Of a stretch of DNA of 64,000 bases, positions 45,101 through 56,561 are shown piece by piece (position 1 is the first letter of the stretch; each line of letters opens with the position of its first letter). Under the pieces are notes generated by a model. That model saw only the letters and a list, made by a program, of their open reading frames with translations, ran no database searches and was not told where the DNA came from. Source of the stretch: Lumbricus rubellus (taxonomy: Eukaryota; Annelida; Clitellata; Crassiclitellata; Lumbricidae); assembly GCA_945859605.1 (NCBI GenBank), contig OX243814.1, positions 17,213,350 through 17,277,349 on the forward strand, in the 5' to 3' direction. The position numbers and the translations under genes were made by a program.

Positions 45101-45414
45101 CGGTCATTCGGTCCCGGATACTCTATAAAACTATGCGCTGAAGAACATAGATCTAATTATGCGATTTAACATTTAAATTATCTCAGACTTAAAGTCAATC
45201 TTTAAATGCAATCGCTTGTGCAAAATAACGGTCTGCGAATTTAGAACTATTCGTTACTTGACATTCTTAGCAATTAATTTAGAGATAATCAAATAATTAA
45301 GGAGTAGTATAAATTTAGGTCCTTAGCTAATGATCTGTTTTGGTAAATTGCACAGGTAAGAGAACTCCGGCAGTTTTGGCAACGTCCATCTTGGAAGACT
45401 TAATTCGGCTCTCT

Positions 45415-45840
45415 TCAGCTCTGGCAGCGTCAAGACCTGACACCGTCGTCAATATTGGAACAGTCAAAGCCCTGACACGGTGACACCATCGTCAATATTG
45501 GCACCGTCAAGTGCTGACAGCCTGACACCGTCAAAAGTGGCACCGTCAAGCCTTGACACCGTCGTCAATTTTGGCACCGTCAAGCACTGACACCGTCGTC
45601 AAAAGTGGCACCGTCAAACCCTGAAACCGTCGCCAATATTGGCACAGCCAAGCACTGACACCATCAATATTTTCACCGTCAGGCTCTGACACCGTCAGCC
45701 CTGGTATCGTTCACTTCAGGGTCGACCTAGTCAGCTCTAAAATAGTTCGTTCTAATGACATTGTCAGCATTGCACCGTTAGTTCTGACACCGTCTAATCC
45801 GATGCTTCACTGCTGACACCGTCTGTTCTGACACCAATAA
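45415..45840. repeat. CACCGTC minisatellite
   Basis: About 20 repeats of 'gacaccgtc' arranged in a longer unit alternating 'gtcaatattggcaccgtcaa' and 'gcactgacaccgtcgtcaa'. Units decay toward the right end. Confidence 0.85.
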
Positions 45841-46073
45841 TTAATTAATCATCTGAGATGGCACGCGAGTCGAGTTCTTCCCGGAGTCGTTATTTTCACC
45901 GACACCCCATAAGCACGTGGAGTATTTTTCTAGGAAGCTCTTCGCTCAAAGGATTATAACAACAGAAAGAAGCGACGAAGACGGTCCAGTTGACCTACTG
46001 TCGGGAAAACAGGTCAGTTTGAGCTTCATTACAATTTTACAAATTTAATTACATTTAGGCCTATTGATTAACA

Positions 46074-47019
46074 CAGGTGTAAGAATTGTTGAAAGATCAC
46101 TGCATGAGGGGTTGGACCATTATCCACTTGGAATCGGGGTGTGAAAAACAGACTTTAACATGGGGGCTCTAAGAAAGACTGGGGGTTGAAACCCCCAACC
46201 AGTGTTTTAGTTGTCCAAAATTAACTGGGGGGTCAGTAATTTTGTACAGATTACCAAAGTACACAAATACATGTCAAATCCCTGCCGTTACAGAAATTAA
46301 AAACGGTGATTTGTAAAAAATGTTAATGTAAAAGAGAAAGGTTTCGTTTTCTCTTTATCGTAAGCTGCCCCAGCGGGGTCTGGGGCGGAGCCCCAGCGAC
46401 CAGCGCATTTTTGGCTGTGTTGACCTCAAATGGAGCCATTTTTAGGCAGTCATGGCCGGTCGTTCGTAATTGCATGGACGCCGTGGTTGGCCTGGACTGC
46501 CTCGCTGGACATATCGGCACATCGAGACTTTTTATTAAAGTCTTTTTCTTCTTCGTCGCCACCATCGCCGACGATCTTTCGCTTGCTTTTCGCGAATCCA
46601 AACGCAAACAAACTCATTTCTCTGCAACTTTTCAAGAGAAACTGGACGATTTAACATGCAATCAGTAGCTGACAAACAGGAAAAGGAAATACGTTGAAGA
46701 ACATGAACATTACTAATATTTATTTGAGAATGGCTCCCTACCCGCGTCATAAATTATAGGCTGGTGTCTGGTTCCCTACTCTCAGTCACGCATTGTATCG
46801 ACAAGTATTGCAGCCAATTAATTTGAGACACGAATCAAGAATCATACGAATATGGACGAAGGGGCCAAGGAACTGGGGGGGGGGGGCAGAAGCTGACCCC
46901 CTCAACACATTTTTAGTCACTTAACTGAGGGGGTCAGACAACGAACTGAGGGGGTCCAACCCCCCCAACCCCCCCGACAACTAAATCACTGCCCCCAACC
47001 CCCGGCAATTCTCACCCTG
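46074..47019. mobile_element. Non-autonomous hAT-like element with C/G-rich subterminal ends
   Basis: 946 bp from CAGGTGTAAGAATTG to CAATTCTCACCCTG (inverted), with flanks GATTAACA (46066-46073) and GATTAACG (47020-47027), 7 of 8 matching. Both ends carry 'gggggttg' type tracts and 'ttagttgtc'. A G11 run lies near 46877. No transposase was recognised. Confidence 0.7.
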
Positions 47020-47739
47020 GATTAACGTAATCTTCAAACTTTTAAGGTGCCACTCAAATTCCAACTACAAGGACGGCCTATATACCGGCCTTTCACGAAC
47101 GCTCACGAAATGCCACATTTTAAAAGTAGCCTAAATGCGCATTTTTTAGCTTTGTTAAAATGAAATAATTAACCAAATTCATTCTTTGAAATCAATTTAA
47201 AGTCACATTCTCATAGTCTGGTAGAGGTGGGGGGGGGACAAATCCCTAACCAAAGGCTTTCCTCTGGATAGAACTATGGAAGAGGCTCCCTATTTCAGCC
47301 CTCACGTGCTGTTGAGAAAATTTTTTAGGAATAATAATTAAGCCCTGCACTGCAGTGACAATAGACCTACTGTAACTATACTGTCAACTCCGTCCTACTC
47401 GTTTTCAACAATATATATGTCAGCCCAAGACAGTGTCTTGCTACAACTTGTTAATTAATAACTATATCAACCACAACATGACGACATTGACAATGCTATT
47501 TGAATCCTAGAATTCATTAGTAGGCCTAGGCTATAAAATGGCCAAGTGACCGATTGTCTCATCAACGATAGCCTAAGAGCGCAGCTGCTTAATAGATTTT
47601 AAAACTAAAAATGCTGTTTATACACCCAGCTTAGCTGCGACTAAGATAAAAAAAAGAGAGAGTGAAAGTGTCGGCTATTAAAGACGTAGCCTAATGAATA
47701 TCAATGAGCAGAAAACACCTATTCAGACATCCACATGCG

Positions 47740-47783
<44 letters not shown>

Positions 47784-47910
47784 TATATACGTCTGCCTTT
47801 GTGTAATTATGTGTGTATGTTTGTATGTGTTGATGTGCATGTGTGCATGTGCGTGTGTACATTGGCAAATGCAGATGAATGCGTGTGTCTGTGCGTGTCT
47901 GTGTCGGGCG
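47740..47910. repeat. (TA)n then GT-rich microsatellite
   Basis: About 20 TA units at 47740-47780, followed by a degenerate tgtgtatg/tgcatgtg tract. Confidence 0.9.
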
Positions 47911-47984
47911 GAAGGCGTGGTCGTCTGATGTATTATAGGCGTCGTATTACGGATCGATATATGGATTAGTCGGGAGCTGGACGA

Positions 47985-48345
47985 AGGGAGAGGAACGTCG
48001 TATATGGGAAGAGTGGGAGGCAGAAAGAGGAGAAGGAGGAAGAGGAAGAGGAGCAGCAGAAAGAGGAGGAAAAGGAAAAGGAGGAAGAGGAGGACGAGGA
48101 GCAGCAGCAGCAGAAAGAGGAGGAAAAGAAAGAGGAGGAGGAGCAGGAGGAAGAGGAGGAAAAGGAAAAGGAGGAAGAGGAGGAAAAGAAAGAGGAGGAG
48201 GAGCAGGAGGAAGAGGAGGAAAAGGAGGAACGGCATGCAGAAAGAGAAGGAGGAGCAGGAAGAGGAGCAGGAGCAGAAGGTAGAGTAGGAGGAGGCTGAG
48301 GCGGAGTAGGAGGAGGAGCAGCAGCAGCAGTAAGAGGAGGAGGAG
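47985..48345. repeat. Purine (GGA/AGA)n tract
   Basis: About 360 bp of aggaggaag words with near-complete strand asymmetry. The Lys/Glu/Arg or Leu/Phe/Ser-rich open frames are composition artefacts. Confidence 0.95.
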
Positions 48346-48577
48346 TAGGGGTCGTCAGGACCGTAATTAATTTGTTAAGCGACCCAGCGGTGGCTCTACG
48401 GGTCGACGGAGAAAACAGCGAGGAGGTGAAGCGAGGGAGGAGAAGGAGGTTGATGACGACGACGAGGAGGAGGATGATGAAACAAATGAATTGATCGATA
48501 AATCTGGGCAAAGCAGCCGAATCGAAGACGTTCATTTATTCCAATCGATCGATCTCTCTGTGTTTTCTGCCATATGC

Positions 48578-48606
48578 GTTGCTGCTGCTGCTGCTGCTGC
48601 TGCTGA
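48578..48606. repeat. (CTG)n trinucleotide repeat
   Basis: About nine CTG units. No gene context was seen. Confidence 0.85.
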
Positions 48607-49239
48607 AGCCTCTGCAGCCTATTATTATTATGGTCCAACGACAAAGAAAGCGGGAATTGTATGGACCTATAACATTGAAACTGCGCGTGTTGACTTCTAT
48701 GGCGCCATTGCATATTTATGCAGACAATGTCCATGCTGTCTACACTCGCACGTCTATGTGTACACTGAAAGATGCAACCATGCAGATAATTATATAAACA
48801 CATGAACCATTAAACAGACATACAATGTACCTGCATAGTGCACACACAACCATGTGTGATCTTTACGGTTCGGTGAAGCGCATTTCAAGCTGCTTTGGTA
48901 TTGAAGTGCACTGTACCGTCTTCCTAGCATTACATTACACAGAGACGACTCTTCTGGCTTCTATATGTAAATGTAATTACATATCACTCTATTCCATTTG
49001 CATTAGACAACGACGCCATAGAAATTGATGAGTAATAATAGCAATTATACAAGTAATTATTAAGATGCCTTCATTAGCAAAAGTAATAGTATTAGTAGTA
49101 GTGGTGGTGGTAGTTGTAGAAGCAGTGCTAAAATAGTTGTTGTGGTGGTAGTAGCAGCAGTAGGGGTGGTCATAGTGATAAAGTAATTAAGTGCATGTAA
49201 AATGAGGGTATAAGGCCAATGTTTCCTAGAAAGTTTACA

Positions 49240-49320
49240 TCCTAACACTATGTGGGGATGTCAATGCTTGCGTATTGGGAGCAAACTAACCGGCTAACCC
49301 ATTCGGCTACAACTCCCACG
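49240..49320 (-). repeat. Decayed tRNA-derived SINE head
   Basis: On the minus strand, 'gtagccgaatgggttagcc' has an A-box layout, followed by 'ctcccaatacgcaagcattg'. The B box is mutated. It differs from the SINE at 63391. Confidence 0.35.
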
Positions 49321-49806
49321 AGCTTCCTAAATGTCACGCTATAGTAAAACTACATGTAGGAGCTGGTTGAGAGATGAAACCGTGGTGTTGATGCAAAATT
49401 ATTGCAGTAAAACCAGAAGATAATAATTATATACATGTAGCTCATGAGTAATATAAATATTCATAGTAGGCCTAGCCTTAGACGTAGAAGCTGGATGATG
49501 GATGGAACTATAATGTTAGGCTATAGAGTAGAATTTGGATGAACGATGAAGACACGACATGACATGATTAAAACGCGTTTTCCATAATTTTAAGAAGCTG
49601 TACGTATAGGCCTACTATATACGTAGTCCTATTTGGATTTCAATAAAAAGCGGTTTCCCGTTTGATTGGCATAGTTATTGGCTGCCGCTTTTTCAAATTG
49701 AATACCGGTATACCGTCTAAGAACTAATGATTGGGCCTTTATAATATTATTTCGAAGGGTAGGCCTATGGAAGGAATGACTGTGCGTGCTGAGTAGTATA
49801 AGCATT

Positions 49807-49834
49807 TTGTGTAGAACTGCACGCTAAAAAAGCC
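49807..49834 (-). repeat. Family A MITE end fragment
   Basis: 'agaactgcacgctaaaaaa' followed by GCCCTGG matches one terminus of the family A MITE. The rest is missing. Confidence 0.5.
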
Positions 49835-50102
49835 CTGGTTGGAAGCATAGGATCTGTCACGATGAAGCTATATCATGGAATATATTATCACCGATAAATC
49901 ATGTGTAGACTCTATTTATAGATCTTAAAATCTTTGGATCTTATGTGGCTGGAGTTATGTTCGCAAACAAGAAAGAAGGCAGAAGAAGAAAGGAACAGAA
50001 AAACAGGAACAATTAAGGAAGGAATAGGATGAAAGGAACTAAGGGAGTATGGACGACAGGGATGGAGTTGGAAGATGAAAAAGAAAAGACGAAGAAGAAG
50101 AT

Positions 50103-50175
50103 AATGGTGATGGTGATGATGGTGATGATGATGATGATGAAGATGATGATAATAATAATAATGATGATGATGATA

Positions 50176-50225
<50 letters not shown>

Positions 50226-50406
50226 ATTGATGATGATGATGATGATTATGATAATGATGATAATGATGATAATAATAATAATGATGATGATGATGATGAT
50301 AATGATGATGATGATGATGATATTGATGATGATGATGATGATTATGATAATGATGATGATGATGACGACGACGACGATGATGACGACGGCGATGAAGAAG
50401 ATGATG
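50103..50406. repeat. (GAT)n microsatellite with AAT and GAC variants
   Basis: About 300 bp of gatgat, aataat and gacgac triplets. The Met- or His-rich open frames over it are not genes. Confidence 0.97.
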
Positions 50407-50409
50407 ATG

Positions 50410-51690
50410 ACGTTGACTATAGTAGATCAAAGTGTCACCTTGCACTGCATTTATAAGTTCGTCTGCGTGTGCCGTGCTTCTGCTGCTGCCCATCCATCCA
50501 TCTTACTTACTCACTGCCTCATTAGCCTAACTGCCTGCTTCACTTAAATATCTTCTTTCGTCGAAAGTCTTTCAAGTCTTCATCGCGACCTTTACATTTC
50601 GCAACCTGACCTCGCTTTTCGTCATGATCGATCGCTTCAGCAAACAAGAATAATGCTTCAGCGTAGATGTATCGCTTACTACGCAAAGGTATCGCTTAAG
50701 CAGAGACGGGGATCGCTCGAGCAAAAGAGATAGATTACTTATGGACGTGGATGATGATCAGCGTAAAGTAATCGCTTAAGCAAAGACAGATCGCACGTGT
50801 AACCGATTCTGCAGACGAATCTCTTTGTACCTGTCAGGCCAGGACCGCTGTGTTGTTCGCATTGCATGACATTATTTTTAGCATGGTAGTATTGGTAGAT
50901 GAAGGTCATGTCCCAAGACTCATGTGAAGGGATAGCCTAATGTAGATAATTAGCCTTATAAATACGAAGCATATACATATTCCGTGATACAACAGGACCT
51001 GAAGCTGCTCAACATGAAGAAAGAAGACACTGGAAACGGAGACAAGTGGACGAGAAGGATCCGAGTGGCTGACCCCTCGCCAGAGGGAATAATTCTAGCC
51101 TGAAGGGAAGGAAGATAAATACGAAGCATAATATAGACCTAATTACTGTAAACTCCATAATTTATAGTAAATAAATGTTTCAAATCATCAAAAGAAGTTA
51201 CCAAACATTGTATGAAATAGCCAAGAGGCATGGTTTTGCAACATTGGTTACCTACAATGTAACTCATTGTTGCCACTGGGCTATGGTAGCCTATGGCTAT
51301 GGCACCCTACGTCCGCTATAACGGTCCGTATGTAAAGTAATCATAAATTATTGTAGAATGAATCAATAAATTAATGAGTTCCCAGCCATGTTGCTTCACC
51401 AAGTTGTTGAGATTACTGAAACTGTAACTTAGGCCTAACTAATAGCGGAATTTCACAACTTTGTGTACTAACAGGTTAAATTGAATTCGTGAGTTTTTTT
51501 ACAGATTTAAACTTCAGCCTCAATAAGGAAATCCAAAATAGACTATATATTAAGCTACAGAGCACTGACAATTTGCAAGAAATTTTATTTAGGTGAAAGG
51601 AACAACATTGGAAGTGCAAAGTGACATTTCTCAAATGTTTTGGACACTCATAATAATTATACATAGGCCTAATATATATAATATATAATA
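50410..51690. other. Intergenic, no feature recognised
   Basis: Contains several 'atcgcttaagcaaa' direct words (50625-50790), possibly a decayed minisatellite. No exon or RNA gene was seen. Confidence 0.35.
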
Positions 51691-51694
51691 TATA

Positions 51695-52910
51695 TAGGGT
51701 GTCTCGATAGGTCGTGAACGATTTTGAATGCAGATAAATATATGTTATACACAATATAATGTGGAAAGTGTTATACTGGCGGATAGGTTATTCAAATGAA
51801 AATGTTTATATAAACAAATTAGATCACTATCTCACTTAATGAAATTGTAGCACCAATTTCCGTGACGTCATCAAATTCGAGCCAAATAAACGTCAAATTA
51901 AACCGCAAACATTATTGTACGACCAACATTGTTAATCCACGCATAATTAATTAATATAAATTATCATTTAGTATTTAATAATGTTTCCTTTACTCCTTAG
52001 TACAGCATCAAGTCGATTAGTCATCGAGCCAAATAGATTTTTCAGAGATGTCAGACAGTCAGAGGTAGGCTAGGCCTATCGATGTCCATGCCTTACGTCG
52101 CCGACGTTTTAAGGTGTTCAGTGTCTGTGGCTCGGGTCCGGCATAAACATTTGGATTAACAAACCTCATATCACTCCAAACAAAACTTCAGTCACTTCGA
52201 CGTATTACATCAATGAGATACAGGAGAAAGAGGTCAAACCCGCATTCCAGCGAAGTGGAGTAGCTTATGCGCTCAGTTCACAGCCACAAAAATGTTTCGT
52301 AATAACGGCGAAGGATTATTTCAACAAGACGGTGCACGTGCACACACAGCAAAGGCCTCAGTCGAATGGTTGAACAAGAATATCAATGGATAGCCTACAT
52401 CTCACCGAGGGACTGGAACCTTATTCGCCGGATTGTCACCAATGAAAAATGTTTGGAGTATTATGGCGGCAACTGTTTATGCCGACATCGAACCCCAAAC
52501 GACCTTAAAACGTCGGCTTTGTAAGGCATGGACATCAATAGGCCTACCTCTGACAACTCTGAAAAATCTATTTGCTCGATGACTAGTCGACTTGAGGCTG
52601 TAATAAGGAGTAAAGGAAACATTATTAAATACTAAATGCTAATTTGTATTAATTAATTATGTGTGGATTAACAATGATGGTCGTACAATAATGTTTGCGG
52701 CTTAATTTGACGTTTATTTGGCACGAATTTGATGACGTCACGGAAATTGGCGCTACAATTTTATTAAGTGAGATAGTGATCTAATTTTTTTATATTAACA
52801 TTTTCATTTGAATAACCTATCCGCCAGTATAAAACTTTCCACATTATATTGTGTATAACATATATTTATCTGCATTCAAAATCGTTCACGACCTATCGAG
52901 ACACCCTATA
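51695..52910. mobile_element. Tc1/mariner-derived fold-back element
   Basis: Roughly 440-460 bp inverted arms (51695 to about 52150, and about 52468 to 52910) begin AGGGTGTCTCGATAGGTCG at TA-rich flanks. The centre and right arm encode a broken mariner transposase: STYYINEIQEKEVKPAFQR, then in another frame GLFQQDGARAHTAKASVEWL (catalytic D), then SPMKNVWSIMAATVYAD. The C-terminal part of that gene lies within both arms, in inverted orientation. Stops and frameshifts make it inactive. Confidence 0.88.
52260..52620 (+). pseudogene. Mariner transposase fragment
   Basis: Contains FQQDGARAHTAK (the D of the DDE/D triad) and VWSIMAATVYAD near the C-terminus. The pieces lie in at least two frames and the third catalytic region (SPD-like) is out of frame. 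It spans the unique centre and the start of the right arm. Confidence 0.85.
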
Positions 52911-53262
52911 TAATATATACATTATACACATTACACAGTTATATATATAATATTGTCAGACTTCTAGTGCAGATATTTTCCTGCATCAATTTAGCATGCA
53001 CAAGCCAATAAAGAAGCACCTGTGAGCAATCCAAATGCGATCCTTCGGAAACAATAACACAACGATTTGCCAGACTTTCCCAGGAAATAGTTAATCAATG
53101 CCTGGCGAGGACAATGGAGACTGGCTTCGTTTCGACCAATGTAGAGCATTGTCCATTGTCCAATGTCCATAGCATTATGCATTCCGACATTACGCGCTTT
53201 CGAGTGACGGCTGGGCAGAATAAAAAGAAACCCACCCCCCGCGTTGCACCAATGGACCCTAG

Positions 53263-53362
53263 CAGACCAAACGGACAGACCAAACGGACAGACCAAACAG
53301 ACAGACCAAACAGACAGACCAAACCAGACAGACCAAACAAACAGACCAAATCGAACAGACCA
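53263..53362. repeat. 'cagaccaaa' tandem repeat
   Basis: About nine imperfect copies of an 8-13 bp unit (cagaccaaac, cagacagaccaaa). Confidence 0.85.
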
Positions 53363-53485
53363 ACAACCGATTGATTTTGGTCTGGACGTGGACAATATTG
53401 GTCTTATCGACTAACATGTAACTTAAAACTTCTCCATTCAAATCCTAATTTCCTTCTTTTCACCCGTCCACACTTTTCTTCCTTC

Positions 53486-53571
53486 CGTCATTTCTATCTT
53501 CCTTTTTCTCATAGGCGTACGGGAGATCCGTCATTTCTATCTTCCTTTTTCTCATAGGCGTACGGGAGATT
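53486..53571. repeat. 43-bp tandem duplication covering a MITE end
   Basis: The segment from 'ccgtcatttctatcttcc' through 'cataggcgtacgggagat' occurs twice head to tail. It includes host flank plus the left 18 bp of the element at 53553-53747. Confidence 0.9.
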
Positions 53572-53747
53572 TCAGCAGTGGGAGAGGGGGAAGATTGAAC
53601 TTCTGCCCGAAAAATATATCCGGCAAAAAAGTTGAAAAAAATCCAGACTTGCCCGAAAGTTGACGATTTTTTTTAGTCGTTCGGGACTGTGTTTGGGGGC
53701 GGGGGCGGGGCATTTGCCCTCTGGACCCCCCGCCTCGTACGCCTATG
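53553..53747. mobile_element. hAT-like MITE (CATAGGCGTACG ends)
   Basis: 195 bp from CATAGGCGTACGGGAG to CTCGTACGCCTATG, with perfect 8-bp duplications CTTTTTCT (53545-53552, 53748-53755). The core has 'aaaagttgaaaaaaa' and 'gttgacgattttttttagtc', reverse-related to the 28437 element. Confidence 0.82.
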
Positions 53748-54149
53748 CTTTTTCTTTGCTTCCTTTCTTCATTCCTTCCTTCTGTTTGTTGACTCCTTCC
53801 TTCTTTCCTGTTCGCATTCCTCCTTCCTTCTCTCAGTCCGTTACTCCATCCACCATTTCTCCACCCTCCTCCCTTCCTTCCTCCATCCTCCTTCCTTCCT
53901 TTCTCAATCATTCTCCTTTCCTATCCTTAAGGAGAGATTGATGACGGTGTCCGTCTTCTCACGAATCCAATGAATATCTGTTATGATGCTGGTCGGTGGG
54001 TAGTTGGTGAGCTGTGAGGATGGGGGTGGGGGTGGGGTTGAGTTGATCCTGTTTTTAGACTAGACCTATTTGATTGGGTGAGTTGAGGGATGGGATGATA
54101 GAGTTAAACAGCCATCAACCTCCAACCCTCATTTCTTCCATCCATCTCT

Positions 54150-54412
54150 TTGTGTCTCTGTGTTTCTCTTTGTCTGTCTATGTCTGCCTGTCTGTGTGTC
54201 TATCTATCTCTGTCTTTGTCTCTCTGTCTGTCTGTGTCTCTGTCTATCTGGGTCTTTGTTCATCTGTGTCTCTGTCTGCCTGTCTGTGTCTCTGTGTCTC
54301 TGTCTGTCTGTATCTCTGTCTCTCTCTGTCTCTTTGTGTCTTTGTCTGTCTGTCTCTTTGTCTGTCTATTTACCTGTCTTCGTCTCTGTCTTTGTCTCTG
54401 TCTGTCTCTTTT
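54150..54412. repeat. (CTGT)n/(CTCT)n microsatellite
   Basis: About 260 bp of tctgtctc/tctttgtc words. All three frames stay open, so it is not a gene. Confidence 0.95.
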
Positions 54413-54549
54413 GTCCTCCCTCTTTCCATCCCACCCCTCCTGGCGATGGTCGTGCCACTGTGCATTGCATGCATGGGTGGAGACAGGAGATGGGCGACTG
54501 ATGCTGCTCCTGATGCTGCTGCTGCTGCGTGCCACTGAATTGACACAGC

Positions 54550-55050
54550 AGCCGAGCTATGTTGGAATGGAAGGATGGAAGGAAGGAAGGAGGAATGCGA
54601 GATGGAGGAGGAGCGACAAAGGAGGATGGCTACGATGAGAAAGAGGAAAGGAAGGTGAGAGAGGAGAGAGGAGAGAGAGGAACAACCACGGAGGGAAGAG
54701 AAGGAGAATGGATGAGTTAATGGAAGAAAGGAAGAATTGGTAGAAGCAGGAGCAGGAAAAAGGAGAAAAGAAGGAGGAAGAAAAAGAAGATACGGAGGAA
54801 GAAGAAGAGAAGGAGGAAGAAGAGGAGAAGAAGAAGAGGAGGAGGAAGAAGAAAATGAACAAGAAGTACGAGGAGGAGGAGGAGAAGGAGGAGGAGGAGG
54901 AGGAGGAGGAGGAGGAGGAGGAGAAAGAAGATGATAAGGTGATGGAGGAGGAGATGGATTTCGGTGGGGAGGGATGAAGAGGATTAAGGAGAAGTGGAAG
55001 AGGAGAGGTTGGTAGAGGAGGACAGAGGAGAAGAAAGAAGAGAGTGGGAG
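54550..55050. repeat. Purine-rich (GGA)n/(GAA)n tract
   Basis: A long aggagg/agaagg tract with strong strand asymmetry. The (GGA)n core lies at about 54870-54925. Confidence 0.93.
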
Positions 55051-56167
55051 TCTAGGTGAGTCATCGCGAGAGTTCGCCGATGCAAAAGGTTACACGTCTG
55101 ATCGGTCTTCTCTGCCAGCAGACAGACGATGGCCGTCAAGCGCCGCCAGAGGCTGAGTCAGACTCAGCAGCGGCTGAACGAACGCCAGCCGATGCAGTGA
55201 CAGACTTCCTGCGCCTCTCCTTTGTCTCAAGTCTGCCGCCGCTGCCACCGCCTCCTCCTCGGCTTCCCTAGCCGACCGACCCCTGCCCCTTCCGGACAAA
55301 GGACGCCGAGGCACTGACCTGAACATACACACGGACACGTAAAGGCAGACATCTACACGGTCGTGAAGAGGGTATGCGGTGCATTTAATGATCGGTGTAT
55401 ACGTCGTCCATGGGCGCCGCTGTGACTAGCTACCGCCGCATGCACATGGTCGCCTGGTAGTAGTAGGTGCTTTATTCTTGCGGAGCACACAGTCGACGGT
55501 TTGTCAAGCGACTGTGGGTCTCTGTCTCTGTCTATTGCTTGGTCAACGTTACGGAACAAAGAGACGAACAACTGAAGCGTGAACTGCGTTGGTAGTGGAG
55601 TCTGAGGAGCAGGTATGCATAAGCGTAACACCGACGACACTCAAAGGTGGATTTAGCTACGGATGGTAGGATCATGGTTCATCGAACTCTCAGGTTGGCT
55701 GCAGTCGTCACGTAAATGCGGCGGATTTAAACGTTTTCATCGTCAAATATTTATTATTAAAAAAACAAATAAAACATTTGCGAAGATTTATTTATTTATT
55801 TAAGATTTTCGATCAGCAGTCGGTTGGGTTGTAATATTAATGCCATTTGGAACGTCAATTTTTCGTGATTCTTGTTGCAATGAAGCATAGAGTAGAATAT
55901 GATCTACATTACCGACAGAGAAATGAAATAGCGACAGACTCGAATGTGTACAGCGATGTATATCGTGTGATTGAAGCATCGAAGACTTATGCATATAGTC
56001 GGATAAGATTTGTATTCAGATAACTGCTGCTGCTGCTGCTTTCCAGGAACCGATGTCATCGTAAAGATCGATTGAGTTGTCTAAACTACATGGACATTGG
56101 ACAAGCAACAGCACGGGTATATACAGGCAGCAAGGTGTATATAATTATATATACATACATACAGGCA

Positions 56168-56174
56168 GCAAGGC

Positions 56175-56213
<39 letters not shown>
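56168..56213. repeat. (TA)n microsatellite
   Basis: About 20 TA units, preceded by two 'acaggcagcaagg.gtgtata' words. Confidence 0.93.
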
Positions 56214-56218
<5 letters not shown>

Positions 56219-56426
56219 GAACTAGGCTTCTGTAATCTGTATGCATTCGGTGCAAAGACCTAGATCTAGACTATACAGTCATGTCCCTGCTTTACATGGA
56301 CTTTGTTTAGGCACATACATGACATGACATTGTGTATATAAAACTCAGGTCTATAATAAAGTTCATGGACCTATTGCTGCATCTGAGGGCGATATACAAA
56401 GCGCCCAACATGTGCAGACACTTGGT

Positions 56427-56452
56427 CACGTGATCGGCTGTCTGTGACGTCA
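56427..56452 (+). promoter_or_regulatory. E-box (CACGTG) and consensus CRE (TGACGTCA) upstream of the RGK gene
   Basis: CACGTG at 56427-56432 and TGACGTCA at 56445-56452 lie 59-84 bp before the start codon. The full palindromic CRE is a strong CREB-type site by sequence. Use in transcription is inferred, and the transcription start is unknown. Confidence 0.5.
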
Positions 56453-56510
56453 ACCCAATTCATGTGGCGCTAGTAGAATAATTGTCACATGTAGTCCATC
56501 CTCTGGTTCG

Positions 56511-56521
56511 ATGATATCCGG

Positions 56522-56561
<40 letters not shown>

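Noticed and set aside
48004..48535. Long open frames of Arg/Lys/Glu or Leu/Phe/Ser over the purine tract
   Set aside because: Pure GGA/AGA microsatellite translation with no codon bias or homology.
49912..50547. Met-rich and His/Tyr-rich frames of over 170 aa
   Set aside because: Translation of a (GAT)n array.
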